From the IMG/VR virus record IMGVR_UViG_3300002835_000280, positions 1 through 51,120 of that record: 51,120 bases of DNA; one strand, given 5' to 3'. Positions 23,639 to 31,704 of this stretch are shown piece by piece. This DNA is from a virus. Under the pieces are notes generated by a model, which saw only the letters and a list, made by a program, of their open reading frames with translations, was not told the origin of the DNA and did no database searches. Within the stretch, counting starts at the first letter, position 1. Each line of letters begins with the position of its first letter. The translations under genes were made by a program, and so were the position numbers.

Positions 23639-25426
23639 ATGATTAAAAAACATGCGCCTTGGTTGCTGTTCATTCTCGTTGCCATTGGTTTGGTAGGAAT
23701 GATTTGGAGTGAACCAAAGAAAAATGCCGTGAGTGAAATCGGTTACTCTGACTTTATTGCTCAGGTTGATGCAGGCAGAGTTCATGATGTTACTATTATT
23801 GGTTCTGATGTTCATGGTCACTACATGGATAACAGAACGTTTACGACGACTGTTACTGGTGTCGGAAGTCTACTACCAAGACTTGAAGCCCACAAAGTAA
23901 ACATTACAGTTAGAGAAGAAGGACAGAATGGCTTTTGGCTAAGTCTGTTTATCAATCTTCTTCCTGTTTTCCTATTCTTTGGTCTATGGCTTATGCTATC
24001 ACGCCGTGCAGGCGGTGGTGCTGGTGGTGTTATGGGTCTAGGTAAGTCAAAGGCAAAACTTCTTACAGAAAATAGCACTAAGATAACATTTGATGATGTT
24101 GCTGGTGTAGATCATGCTAAAGAAGATTTGCAGGAAGTTGTAGAGTTTCTACAAGATCCTCATAAGTTTGAAAGACTAGGTGGTAAGATTCCAAAGGGTG
24201 TTCTACTCGTTGGTCCTCCTGGTACTGGTAAGACATTGCTTGCTCGTGCCGTTGCAGGTGAAGCAGGTGTTCCATTCTTTAGCATTTCAGGTTCAGACTT
24301 CGTTGAAATGTTTGTTGGTGTTGGTGCCAGCCGTGTTCGAGATATGTTTGAACAGGCAAAGAAGAACGCACCATGCATTATCTTCATTGACGAAATCGAT
24401 GCCGTTGGTCGTTCAAGAGCAAATGGTATCTCTGGTAATGATGAAAGAGACCAGACACTAAACGCTATGCTAGTTGAAATGGATGGCTTTGAAACAAACG
24501 AAGGCATCATTATCGTAGCAGCAACAAACCGTGCTGACGTTCTAGATAAGGCTCTATTGCGTCCAGGTCGTTTTGATAGACAGATTCAGGTTCCTAATCC
24601 AGACTTTGTTGGTCGTGAAAAGATTTTGAAAGTTCATACTCGCAAGGTGCCAATTGGTCCTGATGTCGATCTAAAGACTGTAGCAAAGGGAACACCAGGC
24701 TTCTCTGGTGCCGATCTTGCTAATCTTGTTAATGAAGCCGCTCTATTGGCAGCAAGACGTTCAAAGCGTATTGTTACTAAGATTGAGTTTGAGGATGCTC
24801 GTGATAAGATCCTAATGGGACCAGAGCGCCGTTCATTGATGATGACTGACGAAGAAAAGAGAATGACTGCCTATCATGAAGCTGGTCATGCTCTCGTTTC
24901 TCTTAACATGCCAGGTTCTACACCTATTCATAAGGCAACAATCATTCCACGTGGTCGTGCGCTAGGCATGGTTCAGTCTCTACCAGAACGAGATAAAATC
25001 TCCATGCACTATGAAGAAATGATTGCCCAGCTTGCTATGGCTATGGGTGGTCGTGTAGCAGAAGAAATGATCTTTGGAACAAACAAGGTATCATCTGGTG
25101 CATCTGGTGATATCCAGCAGGCTACACAGTTGGCTCGTGCTATGGTTACCGAATATGGTTTCTCTGACGTTCTGGGAAGAATGGCATATGCAACTCCTAA
25201 TGCTGATATGTTCCATGCTCCTAAGATTGCCGAGTCAACACAGAAGGTTGTTGATGGTGAAATCCTACGTTTGGTTGAGGAAGGATATAATACTGCAAAG
25301 AAAATCCTCACAAAGAACAAAAGAGACCTTGACACACTAGCACAAGGTCTGATAGACTATGAAACTCTATCAGGTGATGAAATCAAGGATCTTTTAGAAG
25401 GTAAGATTCCAACGAGGGACTATTGA
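23639..25426 (+). CDS. ftsH: FtsH-type membrane AAA+ zinc protease
   Basis: 595 residues (E. coli FtsH: 644). Appears complete: TM1 at about 7-24, a periplasmic-type domain of about 75 residues, TM2 at about 101-120, Walker A GPPGTGKT at 192-199, Walker B IIFIDE at 247-252, second region of homology with [20 protein letters not shown] at 295-314, zinc site HEAGH at 413-417 and the third ligand Asp491 in GASGD. It inserts in the inner membrane and degrades membrane and regulatory proteins in hosts. Lies between gp47 and the gp46 side, eleven bases after the gp47 stop, so it is co-expressed with the nuclease. An acquired host gene by origin (inference). Confidence 0.96.
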   Translation: MIKKHAPWLLFILVAIGLVGMIWSEPKKNAVSEIGYSDFIAQVDAGRVHDVTIIGSDVHGHYMDNRTFTTTVTGVGSLLPRLEAHKVNITVREEGQNGFWLSLFINLLPVFLFFGLWLMLSRRAGGGAGGVMGLGKSKAKLLTENSTKITFDDVAGVDHAKEDLQEVVEFLQDPHKFERLGGKIPKGVLLVGPPGTGKTLLARAVAGEAGVPFFSISGSDFVEMFVGVGASRVRDMFEQAKKNAPCIIFIDEIDAVGRSRANGISGNDERDQTLNAMLVEMDGFETNEGIIIVAATNRADVLDKALLRPGRFDRQIQVPNPDFVGREKILKVHTRKVPIGPDVDLKTVAKGTPGFSGADLANLVNEAALLAARRSKRIVTKIEFEDARDKILMGPERRSLMMTDEEKRMTAYHEAGHALVSLNMPGSTPIHKATIIPRGRALGMVQSLPERDKISMHYEEMIAQLAMAMGGRVAEEMIFGTNKVSSGASGDIQQATQLARAMVTEYGFSDVLGRMAYATPNADMFHAPKIAESTQKVVDGEILRLVEEGYNTAKKILTKNKRDLDTLAQGLIDYETLSGDEIKDLLEGKIPTRDY

Positions 25427-25427
25427 T

Positions 25428-25664
25428 ATGACCGAAGAAGATAAGCTAATGGAAAGTATAGAAAAACTGGGTATGGAAGAAGGCACTAAACACTTGTCTT
25501 TTGATGAAAGAAAGAAGATGTGTATAGAAAGATTGAGTTTTGCGGATAAGTTCAAAATTCTTGAAGAAAAGGTCAAAGAAGGATTGATTGGTGAAGAAAT
25601 CGCCATAGGACTTTTTGGTAAAAGAAAAGCCAAAGAACTATTGGGTAAAGTAACTAAACACTAA
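25428..25664 (+). CDS. 78-residue hypothetical protein between ftsH and gp46
   Basis: Charged, helical (MTEEDKLMESIEKLGMEEGT at the start; EEIAIGLFGKRKAKELLGK near the end). One base after the ftsH stop and nine bases before gp46, so it belongs to the same operon. No recognised family. Could be a partner of either neighbour; no evidence. Confidence 0.65.
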   Translation: MTEEDKLMESIEKLGMEEGTKHLSFDERKKMCIERLSFADKFKILEEKVKEGLIGEEIAIGLFGKRKAKELLGKVTKH

Positions 25665-25673
25665 CGGTAATAC

Positions 25674-27395
25674 ATGCTAACTTTTCATTATGTCAAGTGG
25701 AAGAACTTTCTGTCCGCCGGTAATCAGTGGACAGAAATCTCTTTAGATACACACAAGAATACCCTTATTATGGGACACAATGGGTCGGGGAAGTCAACCT
25801 TCCTCGACGCATTGACTTTTGCTTTGTTTGGCAAGCCGTTTCGTAAGGTGAGCAAGGGTAATGTGGTCAACTCTATCAACAATAAGAATTGTATGGTAGA
25901 GATTGAGTTTACCATAAACAATAAGAAGTATAAAGTCATTCGTGGTGTCAAGCCTAATGTGTTTGAAATCTACTGTGAAGGCACCATGGTCAATCAAGAT
26001 GCATCTGTTAAAGACTATCAAGATCACCTTGAAAAGTTCATTCTAAAGATGAACTATAAGTCCTTTACACAGATTGTTATTCTTGGTTCGGCCTCATTCA
26101 CTCCGTTCATGCAGTTATCACCTAACGACCGTCGTGCCGTTATCGAGGAGTTGCTGGACATTCAAATCTTTTCTGCTATGTCAACGGTAGCCAAGAACCG
26201 ACTTCAATTGAACAAAGAAGGTTTGGAGAAGAACCGTATTGTATTGACAAGCAAGGAAGAGAATAAGACTTACATTGAACAGACATTAGAATCCTTACGT
26301 GCTAACAGTGAGGAGAAGTTAAAAGAACTTGAAGCAAAGAAAGAGAACTTAGAACTTGACCTTAAAGCTGCCGAGGTCGGAGTTGGTAATCATAAAGCAT
26401 TGCTTGAGAAGGCAATGGAAGAGGATTTGGACCTTACATCACTAAAGTCAAAGCATTCCAAACTCATTGGCTTCAAGGCCAAAATGGAGAACAATGTTGA
26501 ACGTTTACGCAAAGATAATTCGTTCTTTGAGGAGAATGATACTTGTCCTACTTGCCGGCAAACTATTGGAGAATCATTCAAGAGTGAGACGGTTTCAGCT
26601 AACACTAAAAAGATTACAGAGATTGAGGACGGACTAAATAAAGTTACCGACCAGATAGACTTGGTTCTATCAGACATAGAGAAAATTGATGAAGTTCTCA
26701 CAAAGATCAACGAACTTAAAATGGGTCTTTCATCTGCTAAGTCTTCCTATAACAATACTGCTAATAATCTGCGTCAAGTTGTTGAGCAGATTGAATCCTT
26801 CATGGGCTCAGATAAAACCACCCAAGAGTCAGAACGACAACTCGAAACAGTTCAACATGATATTTCCGCCCTCCAAACGGAGAAGGAGACCCTTCTAGAT
26901 GAAAGACAATACATTGATCTTGCCACCACGTTGCTCAAAGACGGAGGAATCAAGACGAAGATTATTAAACAATATCTTCCTATCATCAACAAGCACATCA
27001 ACAAATACTTGGCAAAACTGGGTTTCTTTGTCAACTTCAATATTAACGAATCCTTTGAAGAATCCATCAAGTCAAGATACAGAGACGAGTTCTCATATCA
27101 CAACTTCTCCGAAGGAGAGAAGTTAAGAATTGACTTGGCTATTCTTCTGACATGGAGACAGATTGCCAAACTCAAGAATAGTGTGAATGTTAATATACTT
27201 GTGTTCGATGAAATCTTAGATCGTGCTATGGACACATCTGGTATTGATGAGTTCATTCGTATCATGTGGGATCTTGGTCATGAAGGCACCAATGTCTTTG
27301 TTATCTCTCACAAGGATACAATGGTCGATAAGTTTCAAAGAACACTACAGTTTCAAAAAGTAAAGAACTTTAGTATCATGACAAAGGATGAATAG
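25674..27395 (+). CDS. gp46: gp46 recombination nuclease subunit (Rad50/SbcC-like)
   Basis: 573 residues (T4 gp46: 560). ATPase of the gp46/47 complex. Walker A GHNGSGKS at 34-41, long coiled coil from about 175 to 420, zinc-hook CPTCRQ near residues 292-297, ABC signature FSEGEKLR near 477 and Walker B NILVFDEILDRAMD near 505. All essential motifs are present. The gene pair is split by ftsH and a 78-residue gene. Confidence 0.96.
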   Translation: MLTFHYVKWKNFLSAGNQWTEISLDTHKNTLIMGHNGSGKSTFLDALTFALFGKPFRKVSKGNVVNSINNKNCMVEIEFTINNKKYKVIRGVKPNVFEIYCEGTMVNQDASVKDYQDHLEKFILKMNYKSFTQIVILGSASFTPFMQLSPNDRRAVIEELLDIQIFSAMSTVAKNRLQLNKEGLEKNRIVLTSKEENKTYIEQTLESLRANSEEKLKELEAKKENLELDLKAAEVGVGNHKALLEKAMEEDLDLTSLKSKHSKLIGFKAKMENNVERLRKDNSFFEENDTCPTCRQTIGESFKSETVSANTKKITEIEDGLNKVTDQIDLVLSDIEKIDEVLTKINELKMGLSSAKSSYNNTANNLRQVVEQIESFMGSDKTTQESERQLETVQHDISALQTEKETLLDERQYIDLATTLLKDGGIKTKIIKQYLPIINKHINKYLAKLGFFVNFNINESFEESIKSRYRDEFSYHNFSEGEKLRIDLAILLTWRQIAKLKNSVNVNILVFDEILDRAMDTSGIDEFIRIMWDLGHEGTNVFVISHKDTMVDKFQRTLQFQKVKNFSIMTKDE

Positions 27396-27396
27396 T

Positions 27397-27717
27397 ATGT
27401 GTGCAGTCTCTATGGTTACAGATTACTGGCAAAAGAATGACCAGTGGAAGTATAACGGTATTCCTAGTATTCCTGGTACTCCTGGTGTAGGTTTTCCAAC
27501 AGGTGGATTGAATTACAATCCAGTTTCAAGAGCCGAGTTCGAACAGCTCCGTAAGGAAATGATGGAACTTAAGGAATTGCTTAAAGCCGCTAAGGCATAT
27601 GACGATCTTACCAATCAGCATAAGTGCGAGAAGGAAGAGAATGTTAAAGTTCTTAGACGAATTGCTAAGGCATTAGATGTTAATCTTGATGATATCTTTG
27701 AGGAGAAAAGTGAATGA
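27397..27717 (+). CDS. conserved hypothetical phage protein with Met-Cys N-terminus
   Basis: 106 residues from ATG 27397, nine bases after AAAGG; an ATG at 27388 overlaps the ribosome site. Opens MCAVSMVTDYW, then a Pro/Gly-rich stretch (IPSIPGTPGVGFPTGG) and a coiled helix (SRAEFEQLRKEMMELKELLK). Phage proteins starting Met-Cys-(A/L/M)-(V/I)-S with a downstream helix are widespread in large phages; no function known to me. The C-terminal IAKALDVNLDDIFEE could be a short helix-turn-helix. Confidence 0.65.
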   Translation: MCAVSMVTDYWQKNDQWKYNGIPSIPGTPGVGFPTGGLNYNPVSRAEFEQLRKEMMELKELLKAAKAYDDLTNQHKCEKEENVKVLRRIAKALDVNLDDIFEEKSE

Positions 27718-27803
27718 TCACCTACGTTTATAACACACAGTATGGTTACCAGTCATATAACGTTGATAGCCTATGGCAGGGACTATCACAAATGGGTTGG
27801 TAA
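27714..27803 (+). CDS. 29-residue peptide, translationally coupled
   Basis: ATG overlaps the upstream stop (ATGA), and its TAA overlaps the ATG of the methyltransferase (TAATG). Tyr/Gln/Trp-rich (opens MITYVYNTQYGYQSYN, ends GLSQMGW). Tight overlaps on both sides favour a real small gene or at least a coupling ORF. No homology can be judged at this length. Confidence 0.5.
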   Translation: MITYVYNTQYGYQSYNVDSLWQGLSQMGW

Positions 27804-28459
27804 TGAACTTCCTTTTCTATCAAGAATGGACCAACAAGAGAGTCAATAGAATTGTTGATATCTTTGGTGCAAGCTGGTTCAATGATAAAACTGTTCTTGA
27901 GTTAGGTGCGGCACACGGTGATATCGGTATTGAGTTATTGAAACTTGGTGCCGATGTTACTTTTTCCGATGCTCGTTATGAACACTTGAATAGTATTGGT
28001 GATAAGTTAAACGAGTTTGCTTTTATGCCAAAGACCCAACTTATCGACCAAAACAAGCCATATGAAATGGGCAAAAAGTTTGATTTGGTTCTACACCTTG
28101 GTGTCCTGTATCATATCGAAAACTGGAAACAGGACTTGGAATGTGCCCTCAATCACACCAATACCATGATACTTGAAACAATGGTATCTCCATCAAAAGT
28201 AACAGATCATCCGATATACGGCACCTATAAGTGTAAGAGTCCTAACTTAACGCAAGAGTTAATAGAAGGTCATCTTACCGATCTTGGTTGTAAGTTCATT
28301 CGTTATGATACGGCAGAACTTGATTCTGTCGGACAATGGTTGCAGCCCGATATCAAAAACAACCACTTCTATAGTTGGAATGAAAACTGGATTCCAATAA
28401 GACACACAAATCCAATGGACATGAACCACTATAGAAGATTTTGGCTTGTTCTAAGATGA
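27803..28459 (+). CDS. class I SAM-dependent methyltransferase
   Basis: 218 residues. SAM-binding motif I VLELGAAHGDIGIELLKLG near residues 33-51, acidic motif II VTFSDARYEH near 53-62, motif IV FDLVLHLGVLYHIENW near 92-108. The substrate is not predictable: no DNA-methyltransferase (N/D)PP(Y/F) motif is seen, so a small molecule, glycan, RNA or protein target is more likely. Start at ATG 27803 shared with the upstream TAATG. It is followed by an oxygenase gene with a four-base overlap, suggesting a joint modification role (inference). Confidence 0.8.
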   Translation: MNFLFYQEWTNKRVNRIVDIFGASWFNDKTVLELGAAHGDIGIELLKLGADVTFSDARYEHLNSIGDKLNEFAFMPKTQLIDQNKPYEMGKKFDLVLHLGVLYHIENWKQDLECALNHTNTMILETMVSPSKVTDHPIYGTYKCKSPNLTQELIEGHLTDLGCKFIRYDTAELDSVGQWLQPDIKNNHFYSWNENWIPIRHTNPMDMNHYRRFWLVLR

Positions 28460-29043
28460 TACTTGAAATAGGCACAACCAAAATACTTAAGACAAGTTAT
28501 CCTACCAATGAGTTATATGAAACTGTAATAGACAAGATCAAAGTCATAACAAGTCAGCCAAATAACTTTCCTGGCTTCATTGCTAATGGTAGTTGCTCGT
28601 TTCATAACAAAGACGGTGATGGTAGAAAGTTATATGAATGGAAAGAGTTTAAAGACTTTATACCGTTCCTTAAACAGAATGTTAGAGATTACCTTGAAAG
28701 TATCTCTATACAGGAACAGGATGCTCCAATAGCAGGTATGTGGGCTAACAGATACCCACCTGGAACATTCGTAGCAAGACATAATCATAACGACCTGAAT
28801 AGGCATAAGACCTTAATCATCGGCGCTCTCTTTTACCTAAAGACACAAAGGAACGCTGGTGAATTAGTTATTGACATTCCGAACTATGGCGAGTATAATG
28901 TCAGTATGAATGAAGGTGACATTGTGATATTCCAATCTTCCTTAGATCACTGGACTACACCAAACAACAGTGACAGTGATAAGTATGTTATCGGATTGGA
29001 ACTTGTCGTTGGTATGGAAGGAAAGAAGTTAGATGAAATTTAG
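28456..29043 (+). CDS. putative 2-oxoglutarate/Fe(II)-dependent oxygenase
   Basis: 195 residues from ATG 28456 (ATGA overlap). Double-stranded beta-helix pattern: WANRYPPGTFVARHNHNDLN supplies a candidate His-x-Asn/Asp pair, GALFYLKTQRNAGELVIDIP the middle strands, and NEGDIVIFQSSLDHWTTPNN the distal His. This resembles the phage '2OG-Fe(II) oxygenase' family common in marine T4-like phages. The last 2-oxoglutarate-binding Arg is not obvious, so catalysis is unproven. Substrate unknown. Confidence 0.65.
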   Translation: MILEIGTTKILKTSYPTNELYETVIDKIKVITSQPNNFPGFIANGSCSFHNKDGDGRKLYEWKEFKDFIPFLKQNVRDYLESISIQEQDAPIAGMWANRYPPGTFVARHNHNDLNRHKTLIIGALFYLKTQRNAGELVIDIPNYGEYNVSMNEGDIVIFQSSLDHWTTPNNSDSDKYVIGLELVVGMEGKKLDEI

Positions 29044-29266
29044 TTATGAGTTTGTCCTTGAATGGCTATCAACAGCACTGGTTATCATCGGCGCCGTTCT
29101 AACAGCATGGAATATCTACCCAACCAACATCATGTTCCAGTTTGTAGGTAACGTTGGTTGGTTTGTTGTCGGTTATATGTGGCGCAAGTGGTCTCTAATG
29201 ACCATTCAAGCGGTGATCAGTGTAATCTATATTGTCGGTCTAATCTCGAAAGGATACATTCTATGA
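29033..29266 (+). CDS. small membrane protein, DUF6552-like
   Basis: 77 residues with two to three membrane segments: WLSTALVIIGAVLTAWNI (about 10-27), MFQFVGNVGWFVVGYMW (about 34-50) and IQAVISVIYIVGLI (about 58-71). The pattern (LTAWNIYPTN, GNVGWFVVGYMWRKWSLM) recalls the DUF6552 family of short inner-membrane proteins. It overlaps both neighbours by a few bases. Function unknown. Confidence 0.7.
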   Translation: MKFSYEFVLEWLSTALVIIGAVLTAWNIYPTNIMFQFVGNVGWFVVGYMWRKWSLMTIQAVISVIYIVGLISKGYIL

Positions 29267-29370
29267 GGTACAATCACTGGTTTTGGAACTCCTCGTTTAT
29301 GAATTGTGTGGCTCGTTTCATTGTTAATGCCAACAACTTCATTTGGAGTAAGCAGTATGGAAAAAATTGA
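29263..29370 (+). CDS. 35-residue peptide
   Basis: ATG overlaps the preceding stop (ATGA); the stop falls inside the start region of the next gene. Aromatic and Asn-rich (opens MRYNHWFWNSSFMNCVARFI). Retained because of the overlap pattern; no homology can be judged. Confidence 0.5.
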   Translation: MRYNHWFWNSSFMNCVARFIVNANNFIWSKQYGKN

Positions 29371-29530
29371 TCCTCACATTACACATAACTATTCACATGA
29401 ACAGATTATCAAGTTCGCTTACACACAGGAACTATATCATATCAAGAACCCAAAGTATGATAACGTCCGTGAAATTCTAGAACAGTTTATGCAGGAACGA
29501 GTAAAAGAAATCACGCAACGATGGAAATAA
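29357..29530 (+). CDS. 57-residue hypothetical protein
   Basis: Start at ATG 29357, nine bases after GGAG, overlapping the previous ORF. Helical and His/Tyr/Gln-rich (MEKIDPHITHNYSHEQIIKF, then EILEQFMQERVKEITQRW). It ends overlapping the next ATG. No family recognised. Confidence 0.6.
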   Translation: MEKIDPHITHNYSHEQIIKFAYTQELYHIKNPKYDNVREILEQFMQERVKEITQRWK

Positions 29531-29751
29531 GAAAGAACTTCGAAACATTCAAGTCTGGTGATGTTGTAAGACTGAAACCAGGCTTTCCTTATGTCAGTCG
29601 TGACCTTCTTACAGACGAGATATATATTATAGAGAAGATGATAGCTGATGCCGGTGTTGTGACGTTGAAAGGTATGCCTTACAACAAAACATTCCCTGAT
29701 GATGCATTTGAACTAATACATAATGGAGATATGAGTGGCAAAGAGCAATGA
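29521..29751 (+). CDS. 76-residue hypothetical protein, possible SH3-like barrel
   Basis: Beta-rich: FKSGDVVRLKPGFPYVSRDL, EIYIIEKMIADAGVVTLKGM, then KTFPDDAFELI. The pattern 'GDvVrLKpG...' is seen in small SH3-like barrel proteins, but no family can be named. Both ends overlap neighbours, so it belongs to the same run of coupled genes. Confidence 0.6.
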   Translation: MEIRKNFETFKSGDVVRLKPGFPYVSRDLLTDEIYIIEKMIADAGVVTLKGMPYNKTFPDDAFELIHNGDMSGKEQ

Positions 29752-31000
29752 AGAACTTGAATCCGTTGAACGCCAGTGGGATCAGTTTAAAGAAACATTT
29801 GTGGCACCAGATGCACTTTCTGATGCCGAACTAAAAGCTGCTGTCATCGAGGACCTTACCAATGTGTCCAAGATGACGGTAGAAGAATATACACTTTATC
29901 AAAAGTGGCTTGAAATTCATATCAAGTATCCTACTGAATACAACGCCATGTATCAGGAACAGGTGCTTATTGATGGCTATCAAGATGTTGAAATCTTCCG
30001 TATCAAAGATAACATCTGGATTCCAGAACAGCCTGACGATTATCTAAAGCTAAAGCCAGAGTTGATCTATGCACCTGAGGACAATCAGCAGAGTGTATGG
30101 AACACCATTCGTGACTTCACTTCTACAATGAAGAATAACTCCAACATCGGACGTAATCTATCTTACATTGTGGCTGATTCGGTTTCAGGTAAGTACCTGG
30201 GTGTTATCTGTATTTCCTCTGACTTCCTCGATCTAACTCCTCGTGACAAGTATATTGGCTGGGATCGTGACGTTAAGACCAATCAAGGCATGATCAACCA
30301 CACAGCCATTGGTTCTACTATCGTTCCATTACAGCCGCTTGGCTTTAACTATGTTGGTGGTAAACTACTGGCATTGATGTGTCTTACTGATAAGGTACAG
30401 GAAGATTGGAAAAGGCAGTATGGTGATACCCTTGTTGGTGTTACTACCACTTCTCTATATGGACAGAAGAAAGCTGGCGGCCTTTCACAGTATGATAATC
30501 TGAAACATTGGAAGAAGATGGGTTACACCAGCGGTTCCGTGTCCTATGAAACAAGAAAGCCAACTGTAAAGTTAATGCTTGATTGGTTGAAGAAGAACCA
30601 TACAAGAAAGTATTTTGAATGGTACATTGCCAAGAACCTTGATGGCATGCCTTACAAGCGTGATCATAAGAACCGTTCCTATACTTTCATCTATTCTACA
30701 CTGGACATTCCAAAGGACCTTATTCGTTCCGAACATGCTCGTGGTATCTATTTCAGTCCTTTGTATAACAACACCAATGAGTTTCTTCGTAAGGAAATCA
30801 CCGAAGATAAACTTGACAAGTCTTTCGATACCAGCTATGATTATCTGGTAAATCTGTGGAAGGAAAAGTATGTAGCAAGACGGATTCGTTCCTTGAATGA
30901 ACGAGGATCCTTCTCTACCGAAACTCTTTTCTATGATGACCTAATCTATATGGATTGGGAAGAAACGAAAGACAAATATCTATCTCAAGTTGGAAGATAA
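29735..31000 (+). CDS. DUF4338 / DruA-family protein
   Basis: 421 residues, read from GTG 29735, six bases after GGAG. Residues about 125-265 follow the DUF4338 (Druantia DruA) pattern: LSYIVADSVSGKYLGVICIS, LTPRDKYIGWDRDVKTNQG, GGKLLALMCLTDKVQEDW then KRQYGDTLVGVTTTSLYG, and LKHWKKMGYTSG. Late in the protein EHARGIYFSPLYNNTNEFLR is also reminiscent of the family. DruA is a component of the bacterial Druantia defence systems, but its biochemical activity is not settled; here it stands alone, without the DruE helicase. Role in a phage unknown (decoy, counter-defence, or DNA-processing are inferences). Confidence 0.75.
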   Translation: MAKSNEELESVERQWDQFKETFVAPDALSDAELKAAVIEDLTNVSKMTVEEYTLYQKWLEIHIKYPTEYNAMYQEQVLIDGYQDVEIFRIKDNIWIPEQPDDYLKLKPELIYAPEDNQQSVWNTIRDFTSTMKNNSNIGRNLSYIVADSVSGKYLGVICISSDFLDLTPRDKYIGWDRDVKTNQGMINHTAIGSTIVPLQPLGFNYVGGKLLALMCLTDKVQEDWKRQYGDTLVGVTTTSLYGQKKAGGLSQYDNLKHWKKMGYTSGSVSYETRKPTVKLMLDWLKKNHTRKYFEWYIAKNLDGMPYKRDHKNRSYTFIYSTLDIPKDLIRSEHARGIYFSPLYNNTNEFLRKEITEDKLDKSFDTSYDYLVNLWKEKYVARRIRSLNERGSFSTETLFYDDLIYMDWEETKDKYLSQVGR

Positions 31001-31001
31001 A

Positions 31002-31499
31002 ATGGCACACTATGATTTGACAAGTGGTAATGTGGTGTTAACGGAACATGATGTTGCTGAAAAAATCTTTGATTGTCTCGATAAAAAGGAGTTTGTAGAG
31101 GTTATTAGTGATACTACTGAAACTGGTGTAACACTTGATATTCCAATGACAGAACTTCCTGATACACCAGGTCTTTATCTTATCTATCATAAAGGTGACT
31201 TTAACCAGTATGAATGTATGTATGCTGGTGAAGGTAACATCCGATATAGAGTGTATAGATTTGAGAAAGAACTTGCTGATAAGTCCAGAGAAGATGAAGG
31301 TCATTCTGCTGCAAAGAAAGTTAGACGCACTGGATTCATTCGTCATGGTGATCCTGTCTATGTAAAGTATATCACAAAAGCTGAAAGAGATTCGGTTGTG
31401 GTTGATACCCTTTGCAAATATTTACGATTGAAAAACATTGATGAACATATCGCACATATCGCAGGTGCCAAGTTTAACAAGAGGGTGAAAAAGGCATGA
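31002..31499 (+). CDS. divergent GIY-YIG-like protein
   Basis: 165 residues from ATG 31002, five bases after GGAAG. The segment TPGLYLIYHKGDFNQYECMY then AGEGNIRYRVYRFEKEL fits a degenerate GIY-YIG nuclease core (GLY, YAG, Arg), followed by a basic region KKVRRTGFIRHGDPVYVKY. The catalytic Glu is not clear (candidate in KAERDSVVVDTL). It may be an active nuclease or a binding-only relative. ATGA overlap with the next small gene. Confidence 0.5.
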   Translation: MAHYDLTSGNVVLTEHDVAEKIFDCLDKKEFVEVISDTTETGVTLDIPMTELPDTPGLYLIYHKGDFNQYECMYAGEGNIRYRVYRFEKELADKSREDEGHSAAKKVRRTGFIRHGDPVYVKYITKAERDSVVVDTLCKYLRLKNIDEHIAHIAGAKFNKRVKKA

Positions 31500-31639
31500 A
31501 ATATACTCCGACATACTTTGACTTTGATACGTTAAAGCACCACGAGTCCATTGCGGAAATATTCCTTTTAGTGGCTGGTGTTTACATTGTGATCTATTCC
31601 GTAGCGTGGATCTTGAGTAAACTACCTGTAAGTGATTGA
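31496..31639 (+). CDS. 47-residue single-pass membrane peptide
   Basis: ATG overlaps the upstream stop (ATGA). One hydrophobic segment, IFLLVAGVYIVIYSVAWIL at about residues 22-40, with a short charged N-terminus. The stop lies 12 bases before the -35 box of the next promoter, so it ends the operon. Small phage membrane peptide of unknown role. Confidence 0.6.
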   Translation: MKYTPTYFDFDTLKHHESIAEIFLLVAGVYIVIYSVAWILSKLPVSD

Positions 31640-31651
31640 TCCTAAACGGAC

Positions 31652-31680
31652 TTGACAAAACGGTCCGGATTTGCTATACT
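31652..31680 (+). promoter_or_regulatory. sigma70-type promoter for the HExxH/VWA gene
   Basis: TTGACA at 31652-31657, 17-base spacer, TATACT at 31675-31680. Inverted arms CGGAC (31647-31651) and GTCCG (31663-31667) place the -35 box in a hairpin loop. The end of the spacer and the -10 box (CCGGATTTGCTATACT) are nearly the same as at the AAA+ gene promoter. Confidence 0.88.
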
Positions 31681-31704
31681 TATGAAAATCGTGAAAGGAT
31701 TCAT

